Notes: generated by a model not told the origin, from the sequence alone. A DNA stretch of 64,000 bases from Ramlibacter sp. WS9 (GCF_003797765.1 NZ_RKMB01000020.1:46101-110100), one strand, 5' to 3'; shown: positions 8,430 to 16,936, numbered from the stretch's first letter. Translations and numbers: made by a program.

Positions 8430-10349
8430 ATGGCCAAGTACACCGGCAACGACTTCAACAACACCATCAACGGCACCAGCTCCAGCGACGTTATCAACGG
8501 CATGGGTGGCGCCGACTCGTTGTATGGCCTGGGCAGCCGCGACTGGATCTACGGCGGCGCTGGCAACGACCTGATCCGGGGCGGCGACGCCCAGGACTTT
8601 CTGTACGGCCAGGAAGGCAGCGACCAGATCTACGGCGACTTGGGCGACGACTTCCTGTACGGCGACGGCGGCAACGACAGCCTGTTCGGCAAGGAAGGCA
8701 ACGACGGTCTCTATAGCGGTGACGGTGACGACCACGCGGTGGGCGGCGATGGCGACGACTACGTGTATGGCGACGCCGGCAACGACCACCTGGAAGGAAA
8801 CGACGGCCACGACAAGCTGATCGGCGGCGCCGGCAACGACGACCTGGAGGGCGGCTATGGCGACGACCGGCTCGAAGGCGGCGAGGGCGACGACACCCTG
8901 CACGCCGGCGGTGGAAATAACGTGCTGCTGGGCGGCGCCGGCAACGACAACCTGAGCACCGGAGGTTCTGGCGCCTGGCTGGGAGCCACCAGCATGTACG
9001 GCGGCACCGGCAACGACAGCTACTACATCACCCGAGTCTCCTCTTCGACCGTGGTGGATGACGTCGTGCCCCAGGTGATCGAGTATGGCGATCAAGGTAT
9101 CGACAACATCACGCTCGACTCGTCGTTCTTCAACGAAATGTGGAGCTACAAGATGCCGGAGAACGTGGAGAACCTGAGAGTCAATCGCCACGATGAGGCC
9201 CATCTTTGGACCACCCCCCACCAGACCGCGCGGATCGTGGGCAATGGCATGGACAACCTGATCACCGGCACCAATGAAGGCGATGTACTCGAGGGTGGCA
9301 ACGGCAACGACCAGTTGATGTCGCGCCTGGCCCAAAACGCCGGCGTCGCCGCCGCACCCGGATACGCCAACGAGCAAGACGTGATGAGCGGCGGGAACGG
9401 GAACGACAAACTGATCGAGATCCAGGGTGACAGGGTCCAAAAGATGGAGGGCGGTGCCGGCAACGATCTGTTCATCTTCAGCGATCGGGGATACGCTGGG
9501 ACCGACAAGGCGCAGTTCGCAGGCTGGGCTGCCTGGGAGTCGGCGGGCCAAGGGTGGGACACCGTTCAAAGCGCGACCGCCAGCACCTTCCTCGCAAGCG
9601 GTGTCGACGAACTGAAGTTTACCGGCACCGCCCTGAACACCCACCTGTGGGGCAACGAGCTGAACAACGTCGTCACCGGCGGCGCCAATTCGAACGACGA
9701 GATCCGCGGATATGCGGGCGACGACGTGCTGGACGGCGGCGTCGGTGAAGGCAATGACGTGATCGACGGCGGCATCGGCAATGACTTGCTGCGGGGCCAC
9801 GGTGGCAATGACCAGCTGTTTGGCGGGTCCGGTCAAGACTTCCTTTTCGCTGGCACCGGCAGTGACCTGCTGTACGGCGGCGCCGGCAATGACGAACTGC
9901 AAGGCGAAGAAGGCATGGACCATCTGGAGGGTGGCGACGGCAATGACTGGCTGCTCGGCGGCGCGGGTGTCGACTGGCTGGTCGGCGGGAAGGGTTGGGA
10001 CAACATGACGGGTGGCGCAGGCAACGACAACTTCGTCTTCAACACTGTGCTCGATTCGTACCGCCAGACCGACGGCACCACCGGCATTGACACCATCACC
10101 GACTTCCAGTCGGGCGACAAAATCGACCTGAGGTCCATCGATGCCAAAATCAACGTCGCCGGCGACCAGGCCTTCTTCTTCCGCGGCCTCCTCGGCCACA
10201 GCACTGGCACGACCCCGGGCGAGCTGGTGGTGAGCTACGAAGGCGGCAACACCTGGGTGCGCGGCGACGTCAACGGCGACCACGTTGCCGAGCTGGAGTT
10301 GATGCTGACGGGCACCATCGCCCTCACCGGCAACGACTTCCTGCTGTGA
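8430..10349 (+). CDS. RTX calcium-binding repeat protein, type I secretion substrate
   Basis: 639 residues made almost wholly of glycine/aspartate nonapeptides of the GGxGxDxLx type, in two blocks: about residues 20-175 and about 420-545. An irregular region lies between them (about 185-415), and a serralysin-like C-terminal domain follows (FVFNTVLDSYRQTDGTTGID, TDFQSGDKIDL). The start at 8430 has AAGGAG 8 bases upstream. There is no signal peptide, consistent with ABC-type (type I) secretion through the C-terminal domain, but no HlyB/HlyD/TolC genes are in the window. No catalytic motif was seen, so a structural or adhesive surface role is more likely than a protease. A strong terminator follows at once. 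Confidence 0.85.
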   Translation: MAKYTGNDFNNTINGTSSSDVINGMGGADSLYGLGSRDWIYGGAGNDLIRGGDAQDFLYGQEGSDQIYGDLGDDFLYGDGGNDSLFGKEGNDGLYSGDGDDHAVGGDGDDYVYGDAGNDHLEGNDGHDKLIGGAGNDDLEGGYGDDRLEGGEGDDTLHAGGGNNVLLGGAGNDNLSTGGSGAWLGATSMYGGTGNDSYYITRVSSSTVVDDVVPQVIEYGDQGIDNITLDSSFFNEMWSYKMPENVENLRVNRHDEAHLWTTPHQTARIVGNGMDNLITGTNEGDVLEGGNGNDQLMSRLAQNAGVAAAPGYANEQDVMSGGNGNDKLIEIQGDRVQKMEGGAGNDLFIFSDRGYAGTDKAQFAGWAAWESAGQGWDTVQSATASTFLASGVDELKFTGTALNTHLWGNELNNVVTGGANSNDEIRGYAGDDVLDGGVGEGNDVIDGGIGNDLLRGHGGNDQLFGGSGQDFLFAGTGSDLLYGGAGNDELQGEEGMDHLEGGDGNDWLLGGAGVDWLVGGKGWDNMTGGAGNDNFVFNTVLDSYRQTDGTTGIDTITDFQSGDKIDLRSIDAKINVAGDQAFFFRGLLGHSTGTTPGELVVSYEGGNTWVRGDVNGDHVAELELMLTGTIALTGNDFLL

Positions 10350-10354
10350 CCCAC

Positions 10355-10401
10355 GGCAAGCGGGCAGTGCAGCCCTGGCTGCACTGCCCGCTTGCCCTTT
10401 T
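10355..10401 (+). terminator. Rho-independent terminator of the RTX gene
   Basis: A perfect 18-bp stem (10355-10372 with 10379-10396) around a 6-base loop CCCTGG, followed by CTTTT. It starts 5 bases after the RTX stop codon and isolates that gene from the retron region downstream. Confidence 0.9.
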
Positions 10402-10423
10402 GCCGAACCAATCCCCCCGCGGG

Positions 10424-10559
10424 TGCGATTGCAAGGGCGGGTAAGCTGGGCGTCGCGACTGTGTGCGAATCGCGCGCCCGCAAGCTGGACCAACTGCTTG
10501 CCGCCATACCCTCATGACACCTCCTGCCGCTACGCAAACCTGCCCCTGCGGCCCCTCGG
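10424..10559 (+). pseudogene. Partial duplicate: reverse transcriptase 3' end plus start of the YchJ/SEC-C gene
   Basis: These 136 bases align with 12007-12144, roughly 85% identical by eye: the last ~30 codons of the reverse transcriptase, the ATGA overlap, and the first ~15 codons of the YchJ-like gene. The copy's ATG at 10514 gives MTPPAATQTCPCG, against MTTPAPTQPCPCG downstream. A one-base deletion near 10461 frameshifts the reverse-transcriptase part, and the YchJ part stops matching after codon 15, so neither piece is functional. It lies directly upstream of the retron RNA and looks like debris of an earlier tandem copy of the whole unit. Confidence 0.8.
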
Positions 10560-10584
10560 CCGGCGGTGAACGCATAATCCAGCC

Positions 10585-10743
10585 GGCCCCGGCGCTTCAA
10601 GCATCATCGAGGGTGAAAGACCTTCGGGCCGTGGGGCATCCCCACGGCATCTCTTGAAGTTGGCATTACGGCGCGTGATGCGCACTGCGCGAAAACGCAG
10701 GAGTCATCACGCCTGACCCGCTGGTTGGAGTGCTTGGGGCCCC
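10585..10743 (+). ncRNA. Candidate retron msr-msd RNA
   Basis: The roughly 160 bases just upstream of the reverse transcriptase have a retron-like fold. Outer a1/a2-type pairing is GGCCCC...AAGCA (10585-10603) with TGCTTGGGGCC (10731-10741). Inside lies an arm closed by CTTCAAG/CTTGAAG (10595-10601, 10653-10659; its first bases compete with the outer stem) containing the perfect hairpin GCCGTGGGG-CAT-CCCCACGGC (10628-10648). A second long hairpin, the probable msd, is GCGTGATG...CATCACGC (10673-10712) with inner stem CTGCG/CGCAG. The region ends 5 bases before the RT start, as in known retrons. The branching guanosine was not assigned. Confidence 0.6.
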
Positions 10744-10748
10744 TATCG

Positions 10749-12101
10749 ATGACACACAGCTACCGCCACTGGATCGCCACCGGCTTGGCGCACGCCTTGA
10801 TGGCGGACGCCGACCAGCCGGGCGGTCAGTCGGCGCAGGCGCTGCAGGCCCGGGCGCAGCAATGCATGGGCACTCGCGGTACCTGGCTCAAGCCACTGGC
10901 CGAGGCCGTCGCCCGTGAATTCGCCCGCAACCCGCGGCACCACACTGTCGCGACCCTGGCTGACCACATCTTCGAGTTGCCGCAGTTCGATGCGGCATTC
11001 GCCCCTGGTCAACCTCGGCCCCGCGTGCGACGGCTGCTTCTCCGGACGGCTCGCATGGCCGCGCCGCCATTCGAGCTGGCCGGGCTGGAGCTGCCTTCGC
11101 TGCCCACGCTGACCGATCTGGCGGCCTGGCTGGACGTCTCTCTCGAGCGCTTGCAATGGCTGATCGCACCGTCGCAGAATTTTCGTGAGACCGAGCCAGC
11201 GCCGGGCCGCGCCAACGTCCCGCCAGGCCTGCACTACCATGCTTTGCTCAAACCCAAACGATCCGATGGCCTGCGGCTGATCGAGATTCCCAAACCCGAC
11301 CTCAAGCGTGTCCAGCGCCGCCTGTTGTCCGGCTTGCTGGATCGCATCCCGGTTCATGAGTGTGTTCACGGCTTTTCCAAGGGACGCAGCGTGCTTACCC
11401 ATGCGGCTGAACATACCGGGCAAGCCGTAGTGATCTGTCATGACCTGCGAGATTTTTTCAACAGCATAGGCATCGCTCGTATCCGCGCCCTGTGGCGGAC
11501 GCTGGGCTACCCCGAGGGGGTGTCGGCCGCACTGGCGGCCCTGTGCACGGCACGTACACCCCGGGCCGTGCGCGAGCGGCTGCTGGAATGCGGCAGCATC
11601 GACCGCCGCGGCGCTGCCCGGCTCGCATCGCCGCACTTGCCCCAGGGCGCGCCCACCTCGCCGGCCCTGGCCAATCTTTGTGGCTTCGCACTTGACCTGC
11701 GCCTGGACGGCCTCGCGTGGCGCTTTGGCGCGCGTTACAGCCGCTATGCCGACGACTTGGCATTTTCCGGCCCGGCGGACTTGATGCCTCGACGCCGCAA
11801 CCTGCAGGCCTGGGTGCAAGCCATCGCGCACGCCGAAGGCTTTGCTTTGCACCCCGACAAGACGCGCGCCATGCCGTCGCACCGCCGCCAGCGGCTCACA
11901 GGGGTGGTCGTGAACGAGCGGCCCAATCTCGAGCGCTGTGCCTACGATCGCCTGCGGGCGCAGTTGCATGCCTTGGCCGCCCTCGGCTGCGACGAGGCAA
12001 CGCGTATGCGGCTGCAAGGTCAGGTAAGCTGGGCGTCGCAGCTGGTGTGCGGATCACGCGCGCGCAAGCTGGACCGACTGCTCGCGGCTATATCCTCATG
12101 A
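10749..12101 (+). CDS. Retron-type reverse transcriptase
   Basis: 450 residues. An N-terminal extension of about 155 residues precedes the polymerase domain: HGFSKGRS (207-214), Asp of motif 3 in DLRDFF (about 232), QGAPTSP (299-305), catalytic YADD (333-336), HPDKTRAM, and LTGVVVN (383-389), which corresponds to the VTG motif region used by retron enzymes to recognise their own RNA. It would copy the structured RNA upstream into branched msDNA. The long N-terminal extension recalls the larger myxobacterial retron enzymes. Its TGA overlaps the ATG of the YchJ-like gene (ATGA). No usual retron effector (nuclease, TM protein, ribosyltransferase) is adjacent. Confidence 0.9.
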   Translation: MTHSYRHWIATGLAHALMADADQPGGQSAQALQARAQQCMGTRGTWLKPLAEAVAREFARNPRHHTVATLADHIFELPQFDAAFAPGQPRPRVRRLLLRTARMAAPPFELAGLELPSLPTLTDLAAWLDVSLERLQWLIAPSQNFRETEPAPGRANVPPGLHYHALLKPKRSDGLRLIEIPKPDLKRVQRRLLSGLLDRIPVHECVHGFSKGRSVLTHAAEHTGQAVVICHDLRDFFNSIGIARIRALWRTLGYPEGVSAALAALCTARTPRAVRERLLECGSIDRRGAARLASPHLPQGAPTSPALANLCGFALDLRLDGLAWRFGARYSRYADDLAFSGPADLMPRRRNLQAWVQAIAHAEGFALHPDKTRAMPSHRRQRLTGVVVNERPNLERCAYDRLRAQLHALAALGCDEATRMRLQGQVSWASQLVCGSRARKLDRLLAAISS

Positions 12102-12520
12102 CAACTCCTGCCCCTACGCAACCCTGCCCTTGCGGCCGCCTCGGCCCCAACAAGAAGCCGCTGACGCTGGCCCAATGTTGCGGCCGCTATGTCGGTCATC
12201 TGGACGACACGCCCGCGCCGGACGCGGAGGCGCTGATGCGGTCCCGCTACACGGCCCATGTGCTGTGTGACGCGCGCTACATCGTGGACACATGGTACAT
12301 CGCCACGCGTCCTTCCGCCAGCCCGGAATTCGAGCTCGAACCCGGTACGAAATGGCTGGCCCTGGAAGTGCGCGATCATCGGGTCATTGATGCAGACCAT
12401 GCCGAAGTCGAATTCGTCGCCCGTTACCGTGTCGCTGGCCGTGGCGTTCGGCTGCACGAGCGCAGTCGCTTCGTGCGCGAGGACGGGCGCTGGTATTACG
12501 TGGACGGGGACACCCGCTAG
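12098..12520 (+). CDS. YchJ/UPF0225-family SEC-C protein coupled to the retron
   Basis: 140 residues. The N-terminus carries a zinc-binding SEC-C-type motif (PCPCGRLG...QCCGRY), then ALMRSRYTAHV and an NTF2-like domain characteristic of the YchJ family, whose function is unknown. The start codon overlaps the reverse transcriptase stop by 4 bases, implying translational coupling. Because its first 15 codons also occur next to the duplicated RT tail upstream, it seems to travel with the retron unit; the alternative is that the retron inserted in front of a resident ychJ. Confidence 0.85.
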   Translation: MTTPAPTQPCPCGRLGPNKKPLTLAQCCGRYVGHLDDTPAPDAEALMRSRYTAHVLCDARYIVDTWYIATRPSASPEFELEPGTKWLALEVRDHRVIDADHAEVEFVARYRVAGRGVRLHERSRFVREDGRWYYVDGDTR

Positions 12521-12556
12521 GAGAACGGTATCGCCCGGCGCGCATTGAGCACACGG

Positions 12557-13393
12557 ATGCGCTGGCGTCTGGCAGTCCTGGCGCTGCTGGCGATGGGCCT
12601 CGTCTGGTCGGTGGGCATCGAGCCGCGCTGGGTCGCGCAGCGCCACCTGCAGCACACAGTCGCGTCGTGGCAGGGGCCGCCGGGACTCAAGGTGGCCGTG
12701 GCGTCGGATTGGCACTTCACCCGGCGCCCCTTCTGGCGTGTGATGACCGCGGAGCGGGCCCGCGGCATCGTCGCCGAGATCAACGCCGCAAAGCCCGACG
12801 TGGTGCTGCTGCCGGGCGATCTGATCGCCAGCCAGAACGACGACCCGGACATCGCGAAGCCGGAAGACGAGATCGCCACGGTGCTCGGCGAACTGCGCGC
12901 GCCGTTGGGCGTTTATGCCGTCCTGGGCAACCACGACTGGTGGCACGACGCCCCGGCCATCGCGGCAGCGCTGCGCAAGAAGGGTATCGCGGTGCTGGAG
13001 AACGATGCCGTGCCGCTAGAGGGAACATCGCTCTGGGTGGTGGGCATCGGCGACGACTACACCGGTCATTCGCAGCCAAGGAAGGCCATCGCCAAATTGC
13101 CGGCCGATGCCCAGGCGCTGGTGTTGATGCACGACCCAGCCAGCCTGCTGGAACTGCCGGCGATCACGGGCCTGGCCGTCGCCGGCCACACCCACGGCGG
13201 CCAGGTGTCGATCCCGTTTTACGGTGCGTTGGCACTGCCCACGGCCGCGCCGCGGCAATGGGCCCACGGCTGGATCGATCACGGCCCCAACCGGATGTAC
13301 GTTACCAGCGGACTGGGAGTGAGCATCTTCCCCGTGCGCTTCAACATGCGGCCCGAATGGGCCCTGATCACCATCAACGGAGGAACGAAGTAA
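12557..13393 (+). CDS. Membrane-anchored metallophosphoesterase (YkuE/LpxG-like)
   Basis: About 278 residues with an N-terminal signal anchor (LAVLALLAMGLVWSVG) and the full calcineurin-like metal-binding set: SDWHF, LPGDLI, GNHDWW and GHTHGGQVSIP. Relatives hydrolyse lipid-linked pyrophosphates such as UDP-diacylglucosamine at the membrane; the true substrate is not known here. ATG 12557 is used, and a TTG at 12545 would add four residues. Neither has a strong ribosome binding site. The HAD gene follows with no gap. Confidence 0.88.
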   Translation: MRWRLAVLALLAMGLVWSVGIEPRWVAQRHLQHTVASWQGPPGLKVAVASDWHFTRRPFWRVMTAERARGIVAEINAAKPDVVLLPGDLIASQNDDPDIAKPEDEIATVLGELRAPLGVYAVLGNHDWWHDAPAIAAALRKKGIAVLENDAVPLEGTSLWVVGIGDDYTGHSQPRKAIAKLPADAQALVLMHDPASLLELPAITGLAVAGHTHGGQVSIPFYGALALPTAAPRQWAHGWIDHGPNRMYVTSGLGVSIFPVRFNMRPEWALITINGGTK

Positions 13394-14059
13394 GTGGCGA
13401 AATTCGAAGCGGTACTGTTCGACTGCGACGGCGTGCTGGTCGACAGCGAGTCCATCACCAACGGCGTCTTGCGCGAGATGCTGGAGGACCTGGGCTGGAA
13501 ACTCACATCCGAGGAGTGCATGCGCATCTTCATCGGCAAGGCCATCAAGGACGAGCGCGCGCAGATCGAAGCGCACACCGGCCGGCCGCTGGCCGACGAA
13601 TGGCTCGCCAGCTTTCGCGAGCGTCGCAATGAACAGCTGCTGCTCCGTGTGGAGGCGGTTCGCGGTGCTGTCGAAGTTGTGAGGCAGATCCATGAGCGTT
13701 TCGATGGCCGCATCGCCTGCGCTTCGGGCGCCGACCGCGCAAAGGTCGAACTGCAATTGGAAAAGTGCGGCCTCATGCCGTTTTTTCGCGGCCGTGTCTT
13801 CAGCGGCCACGAGCTGCCTCGGTCCAAACCGGCGCCCGATGTGTACCTTGCGGCGGCGGCCGCGCTCGGGGTGAACCCGACGCATTGCGCCGTAATCGAG
13901 GACACGTCCATCGGCGCGACCGCTGGTGTGGCCGCCGGCGCGACGGTCTTCGGCTACAGCCCGCCCGAAGCGGGCCACGACACGCCGGCGGCGCTGCGCG
14001 CTGTCGGCGTCGCGGCTGTGTTTACCGACATGGTGGAGTTGCCTGGGTTGCTGGGCTAG
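13394..14059 (+). CDS. HAD-superfamily phosphatase (beta-phosphoglucomutase-like)
   Basis: 221 residues, GTG start directly after the preceding stop codon. HAD motif I is LFDCDGVLVDSE, motif II CASGADR, motif III lysine in SKPAPDVY and motif IV VIEDTSIGA. The four-helix cap lies between motifs I and II (about 18-85), as in phosphoglycolate phosphatase and beta-phosphoglucomutase relatives. It is probably cotranscribed with the metallophosphoesterase. Its substrate cannot be predicted. Confidence 0.9.
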   Translation: MAKFEAVLFDCDGVLVDSESITNGVLREMLEDLGWKLTSEECMRIFIGKAIKDERAQIEAHTGRPLADEWLASFRERRNEQLLLRVEAVRGAVEVVRQIHERFDGRIACASGADRAKVELQLEKCGLMPFFRGRVFSGHELPRSKPAPDVYLAAAAALGVNPTHCAVIEDTSIGATAGVAAGATVFGYSPPEAGHDTPAALRAVGVAAVFTDMVELPGLLG

Positions 14060-14154
14060 TCGCATCGTCGCGCGAGCGAACGACTGTCTCCCCCAATCGG
14101 AGGATGTGGGCGGGGCGCGCAATTGCTAGATTCGCGAACCTCCAGGGAGACGTC

Positions 14155-16797
14155 ATGCTCACACTCGCGCACCTCACGCAAATCATGCGGCACGCATCGC
14201 ATGCCAAGCTCGACAGGTTCCTGCCGCACCTCAACGAAGCCATGAGCGCGTTCGACATCACCGGGCGAATGCGGGTGGCGGCGTTCATCGCGCAGCTGGC
14301 GCACGAGTCCGGCGAGTTCCAGTTCATGGAAGAGATCTGGGGGCCGACCGAGGCGCAGAAGCGGTACGAGCCCGTGACCCCCCTGTCCAAGAGGCTGGGC
14401 AACACCCAGCCGGGCGACGGCAAACGCTTCAAGGGCCGAGGGCCGATCCAGATCACCGGCCGCGACAACTACCAGCGCTACGGCGCGCTGATGGGGCTGG
14501 ACCTGGTGAGCAAGCCCGAGTTGGCCGCCACGCCCGAAGTCGGTTTCACGACGGCGGCCCTCTTCTGGCAGAAGAATGGTTTGAACGCGCTCGCCGACGC
14601 CGGCGACTTCCGCGGCATCACGCAGCGCATCAACGGTGGCCAGAACGGCGCGGCAGACCGTGAAGCGTTCTACAAGCGCGCGCTGGACGTGCTGAAGGAT
14701 GCGTTCCCCGCCGGCGCATCGGCTGCGGCCGCGCGGCGCAAGGCACAGCCCGCCGAAGACTTTACGCGCGGCGTCGAGGTCGTGCGCATCGATACCCCGC
14801 CGCCCACCAAGCCCGCGGCCAAGGGCCGGAAGGGCGCCGCCGCCAAGGACAAGGCCGAAGGCCCCATCCTCAATGCCCGGCCCGACACCCTGGACTTCCG
14901 CGACGCGATGTACGTGCCGACGCTGGTGGAGGTGCCCACGCACATTCCCCTGGGCAACTACCTCGACCACGACGTGCCCATCCTCGACCAGGGCACCGAA
15001 GGCGCGTGCACCGGCTTCGGCCTGGCGACCGTGGCGAACTACCTGCTGCGCCGCCGGCGCGTGATCCCCGACGCGGCGCCCGTCAGCCCGCGCATGCTGT
15101 ACGACCTGGCGCGTCGCTACGACGAGTGGCCGGGCGAAGACTATTCCGGCTCCAGCGCTCGCGGCGCGATGAAGGGCTGGCACAAGCACGGCGTCTGCGC
15201 CGAGACGCTCTATCCGGTCAAGCCGCGTCGCGACGACGCGCGCGGCCTGACGGATGCGCGAACCTCCGAAGCCCGGCGCCGCCCGCTGGGCGCGTACTTC
15301 CGCGTGAACCATCGCGATGTCGTGGCGATGCATTCGGCGCTGGCCGAGGTGGGCATCCTCTACGCCACCAGTGTGGTGCACGCAGGCTGGCGCTCGGTGG
15401 GGCCGGACGGCATCGTCGCGTTCCCCGCACCGGATCTCGGCGGCCACGCGTTCGCCATCGTGGCCTATGACGAAGAAGGCTTCTGGATCCAGAACTCCTG
15501 GGGCCCGGGCTGGGGCCGGGGCGGTTTCGCCCGCATCTGCTACGACGACTGGCTGAAGAACGGCACCGACGTGTGGGTTGCCCGGCTGGGCGCGCCGGTG
15601 ACGTTGCGCACGCTGGAATCGACCGCCACGGCGCATGCCACCACGTCCGGCCAGACGGCCGCCTATTCGTTCGCCGACCTGCGCCCGCACGTGATCAGCG
15701 TCGGCAACAACGGCATGCTCAAGCCGGGCGGCGACTACGGCGTCACGCCCGACAGCCTGCGCCATATCTTCGAGGAAGATATTCCCCGCGTCACGCGGGG
15801 CTGGAAGAAGCTGCGCATCCTGCTGTACGCGCACGGTGGCCTGGTGGGCCAGCAGGCGGCGGTGCAGCGGCTCGCCGAGTACCGGCCCGCGCTGTTGGAG
15901 GCGCAGGTCTATCCGCTGGCGTTCATCTGGAACAGCGACTACTGGACAACGATCACCAACATCCTGCAGGACGCCGTGCGCCGGCGCCGGCCCGAGGGCG
16001 TGCTCGACGCGGCCAAGGACTTCATGCTGGACCGCCTGGACGACGCGCTGGAACCGCTTGCCCGCAGCCTGACGGGCAAGTCGGCCTGGAGCGAGATGAA
16101 AGAGAACGCGCTGGCCGCCAGCAACAAAGGCGGCGCTGCGCAACTGGTGGCGGATCTGCTGGCAGAGCTGGACCACGACAATGTGGAAATCCACGTCGTG
16201 GGTCACAGCGCGGGTTCCATCCTGCACGCGCCTCTTATCAAGCTGCTGACCGCCGGCAAGCGCAAGATCGAGAGCTGCACGCTCTGGGCGCCCGCGTGCA
16301 CAGTCGACCTGTTCAAGCAGAACTACCTGCCGGCCATCCAGTCGGGGAAGATCGGCCGCTTCGCGCTGTACATGCTCAACGACGAGACGGAGCAGGCCGA
16401 CAACTGCGCGAAGATCTACAACAAGTCGCTGCTGTACCTGGTGTCGAACGCCTTTGAAGACAAGGCCCGCATCCCGGGTTTCCGGGATGGTGTGGCGATC
16501 CTCGGCATGCAGAAGTTCCTGGACGCCGACATCCGCGCGCTGTTCAAGACGGCGCGCCACCGGCTGGTACTCGCGCCCAACCAGCAGCCGGTGGATTCGG
16601 GCATGGCCTCCGAGGCGCGCCACCACGGCGATTTCGACGACGACCCGCACACGGTAGCCTCGACGTTCGCATACATCCTGGGCGTCGCCGCGAAGGATGC
16701 AGAACCGTCAGTCATTCAGTTCCGCAGCAGCGGCAGTTCATTGCGCGAAAAGCGAATGGGGATGGATGCCAGGACGGCTGTGGACGGTGGTCGCTAG
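14155..16797 (+). CDS. Tripartite hydrolase: GH19-like, papain-like protease, alpha/beta hydrolase
   Basis: 880 residues, ATG preceded by AGGGAGA. Residues 1-180 resemble GH19 chitinase/endolysin domains (FIAQLAHESGEF with putative acid Glu51; DGKRFKGRGPIQITGR). A basic linker (about 195-235) leads to a C1A peptidase (about 240-485) with oxyanion Gln279 and Cys285 in DQGTEGACTGFG, His431 in GGHAFAIV and Asn447 in WIQNSWGPGWG. Residues about 510-800 form an alpha/beta-hydrolase-like domain with nucleophile Ser685 in VVGHSAGS. All the key residues I can check are intact. No signal peptide or membrane segment is seen, so export would need a specialised route. It could be an antibacterial effector, but no secretion or immunity gene was recognised nearby. 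Confidence 0.8.
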   Translation: MLTLAHLTQIMRHASHAKLDRFLPHLNEAMSAFDITGRMRVAAFIAQLAHESGEFQFMEEIWGPTEAQKRYEPVTPLSKRLGNTQPGDGKRFKGRGPIQITGRDNYQRYGALMGLDLVSKPELAATPEVGFTTAALFWQKNGLNALADAGDFRGITQRINGGQNGAADREAFYKRALDVLKDAFPAGASAAAARRKAQPAEDFTRGVEVVRIDTPPPTKPAAKGRKGAAAKDKAEGPILNARPDTLDFRDAMYVPTLVEVPTHIPLGNYLDHDVPILDQGTEGACTGFGLATVANYLLRRRRVIPDAAPVSPRMLYDLARRYDEWPGEDYSGSSARGAMKGWHKHGVCAETLYPVKPRRDDARGLTDARTSEARRRPLGAYFRVNHRDVVAMHSALAEVGILYATSVVHAGWRSVGPDGIVAFPAPDLGGHAFAIVAYDEEGFWIQNSWGPGWGRGGFARICYDDWLKNGTDVWVARLGAPVTLRTLESTATAHATTSGQTAAYSFADLRPHVISVGNNGMLKPGGDYGVTPDSLRHIFEEDIPRVTRGWKKLRILLYAHGGLVGQQAAVQRLAEYRPALLEAQVYPLAFIWNSDYWTTITNILQDAVRRRRPEGVLDAAKDFMLDRLDDALEPLARSLTGKSAWSEMKENALAASNKGGAAQLVADLLAELDHDNVEIHVVGHSAGSILHAPLIKLLTAGKRKIESCTLWAPACTVDLFKQNYLPAIQSGKIGRFALYMLNDETEQADNCAKIYNKSLLYLVSNAFEDKARIPGFRDGVAILGMQKFLDADIRALFKTARHRLVLAPNQQPVDSGMASEARHHGDFDDDPHTVASTFAYILGVAAKDAEPSVIQFRSSGSSLREKRMGMDARTAVDGGR

Positions 16798-16846
16798 GGG
16801 CGGAAGCTCGTCATCCTCGCTTGGTCCGGGATCTATGGCGCTCTGA

Positions 16847-16936
16847 GACCTCGCGGCAACACCGTGCACGGCCGCGCCGCAGCCCGCCCACGCACAGCTT
16901 TGCCGCGAGGTCTATGAGCGACCCTTGCCGCGAGGT
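16847..16936. repeat. Collapsed copy of the 257-bp structured repeat
   Basis: The two end arms of the repeat seen at 22.1 kb and 63.7 kb lie joined with the centre deleted: GACCTCGCGGCAA at 16847-16859 and its exact complement TTGCCGCGAGGTC at 16900-16912, enclosing sequence matching the left and right terminal arms. A second copy of the right end (TTGCCGCGAGGTCCATGAGC) follows in tandem at about 16925. It fills the gap between the tripartite hydrolase and the reductase gene. Confidence 0.75.

Noticed and set aside
8500..8960. Short periodic DNA repeats that could be read as a CRISPR or satellite array
   Set aside because: The period of about 27 bases and its phase follow the RTX nonapeptide codons; there are no identical repeats with unique spacers.
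8304..10493. Minus-strand open frame of 729 codons over the RTX gene
   Set aside because: The Val/Ala-rich periodic translation is the mirror of the RTX nonapeptide repeats, not an independent protein.
10463..10657. 64-codon frame starting upstream of the retron RNA
   Set aside because: It spans the frameshifted duplicate and the candidate msr region; composition and position suggest no protein.
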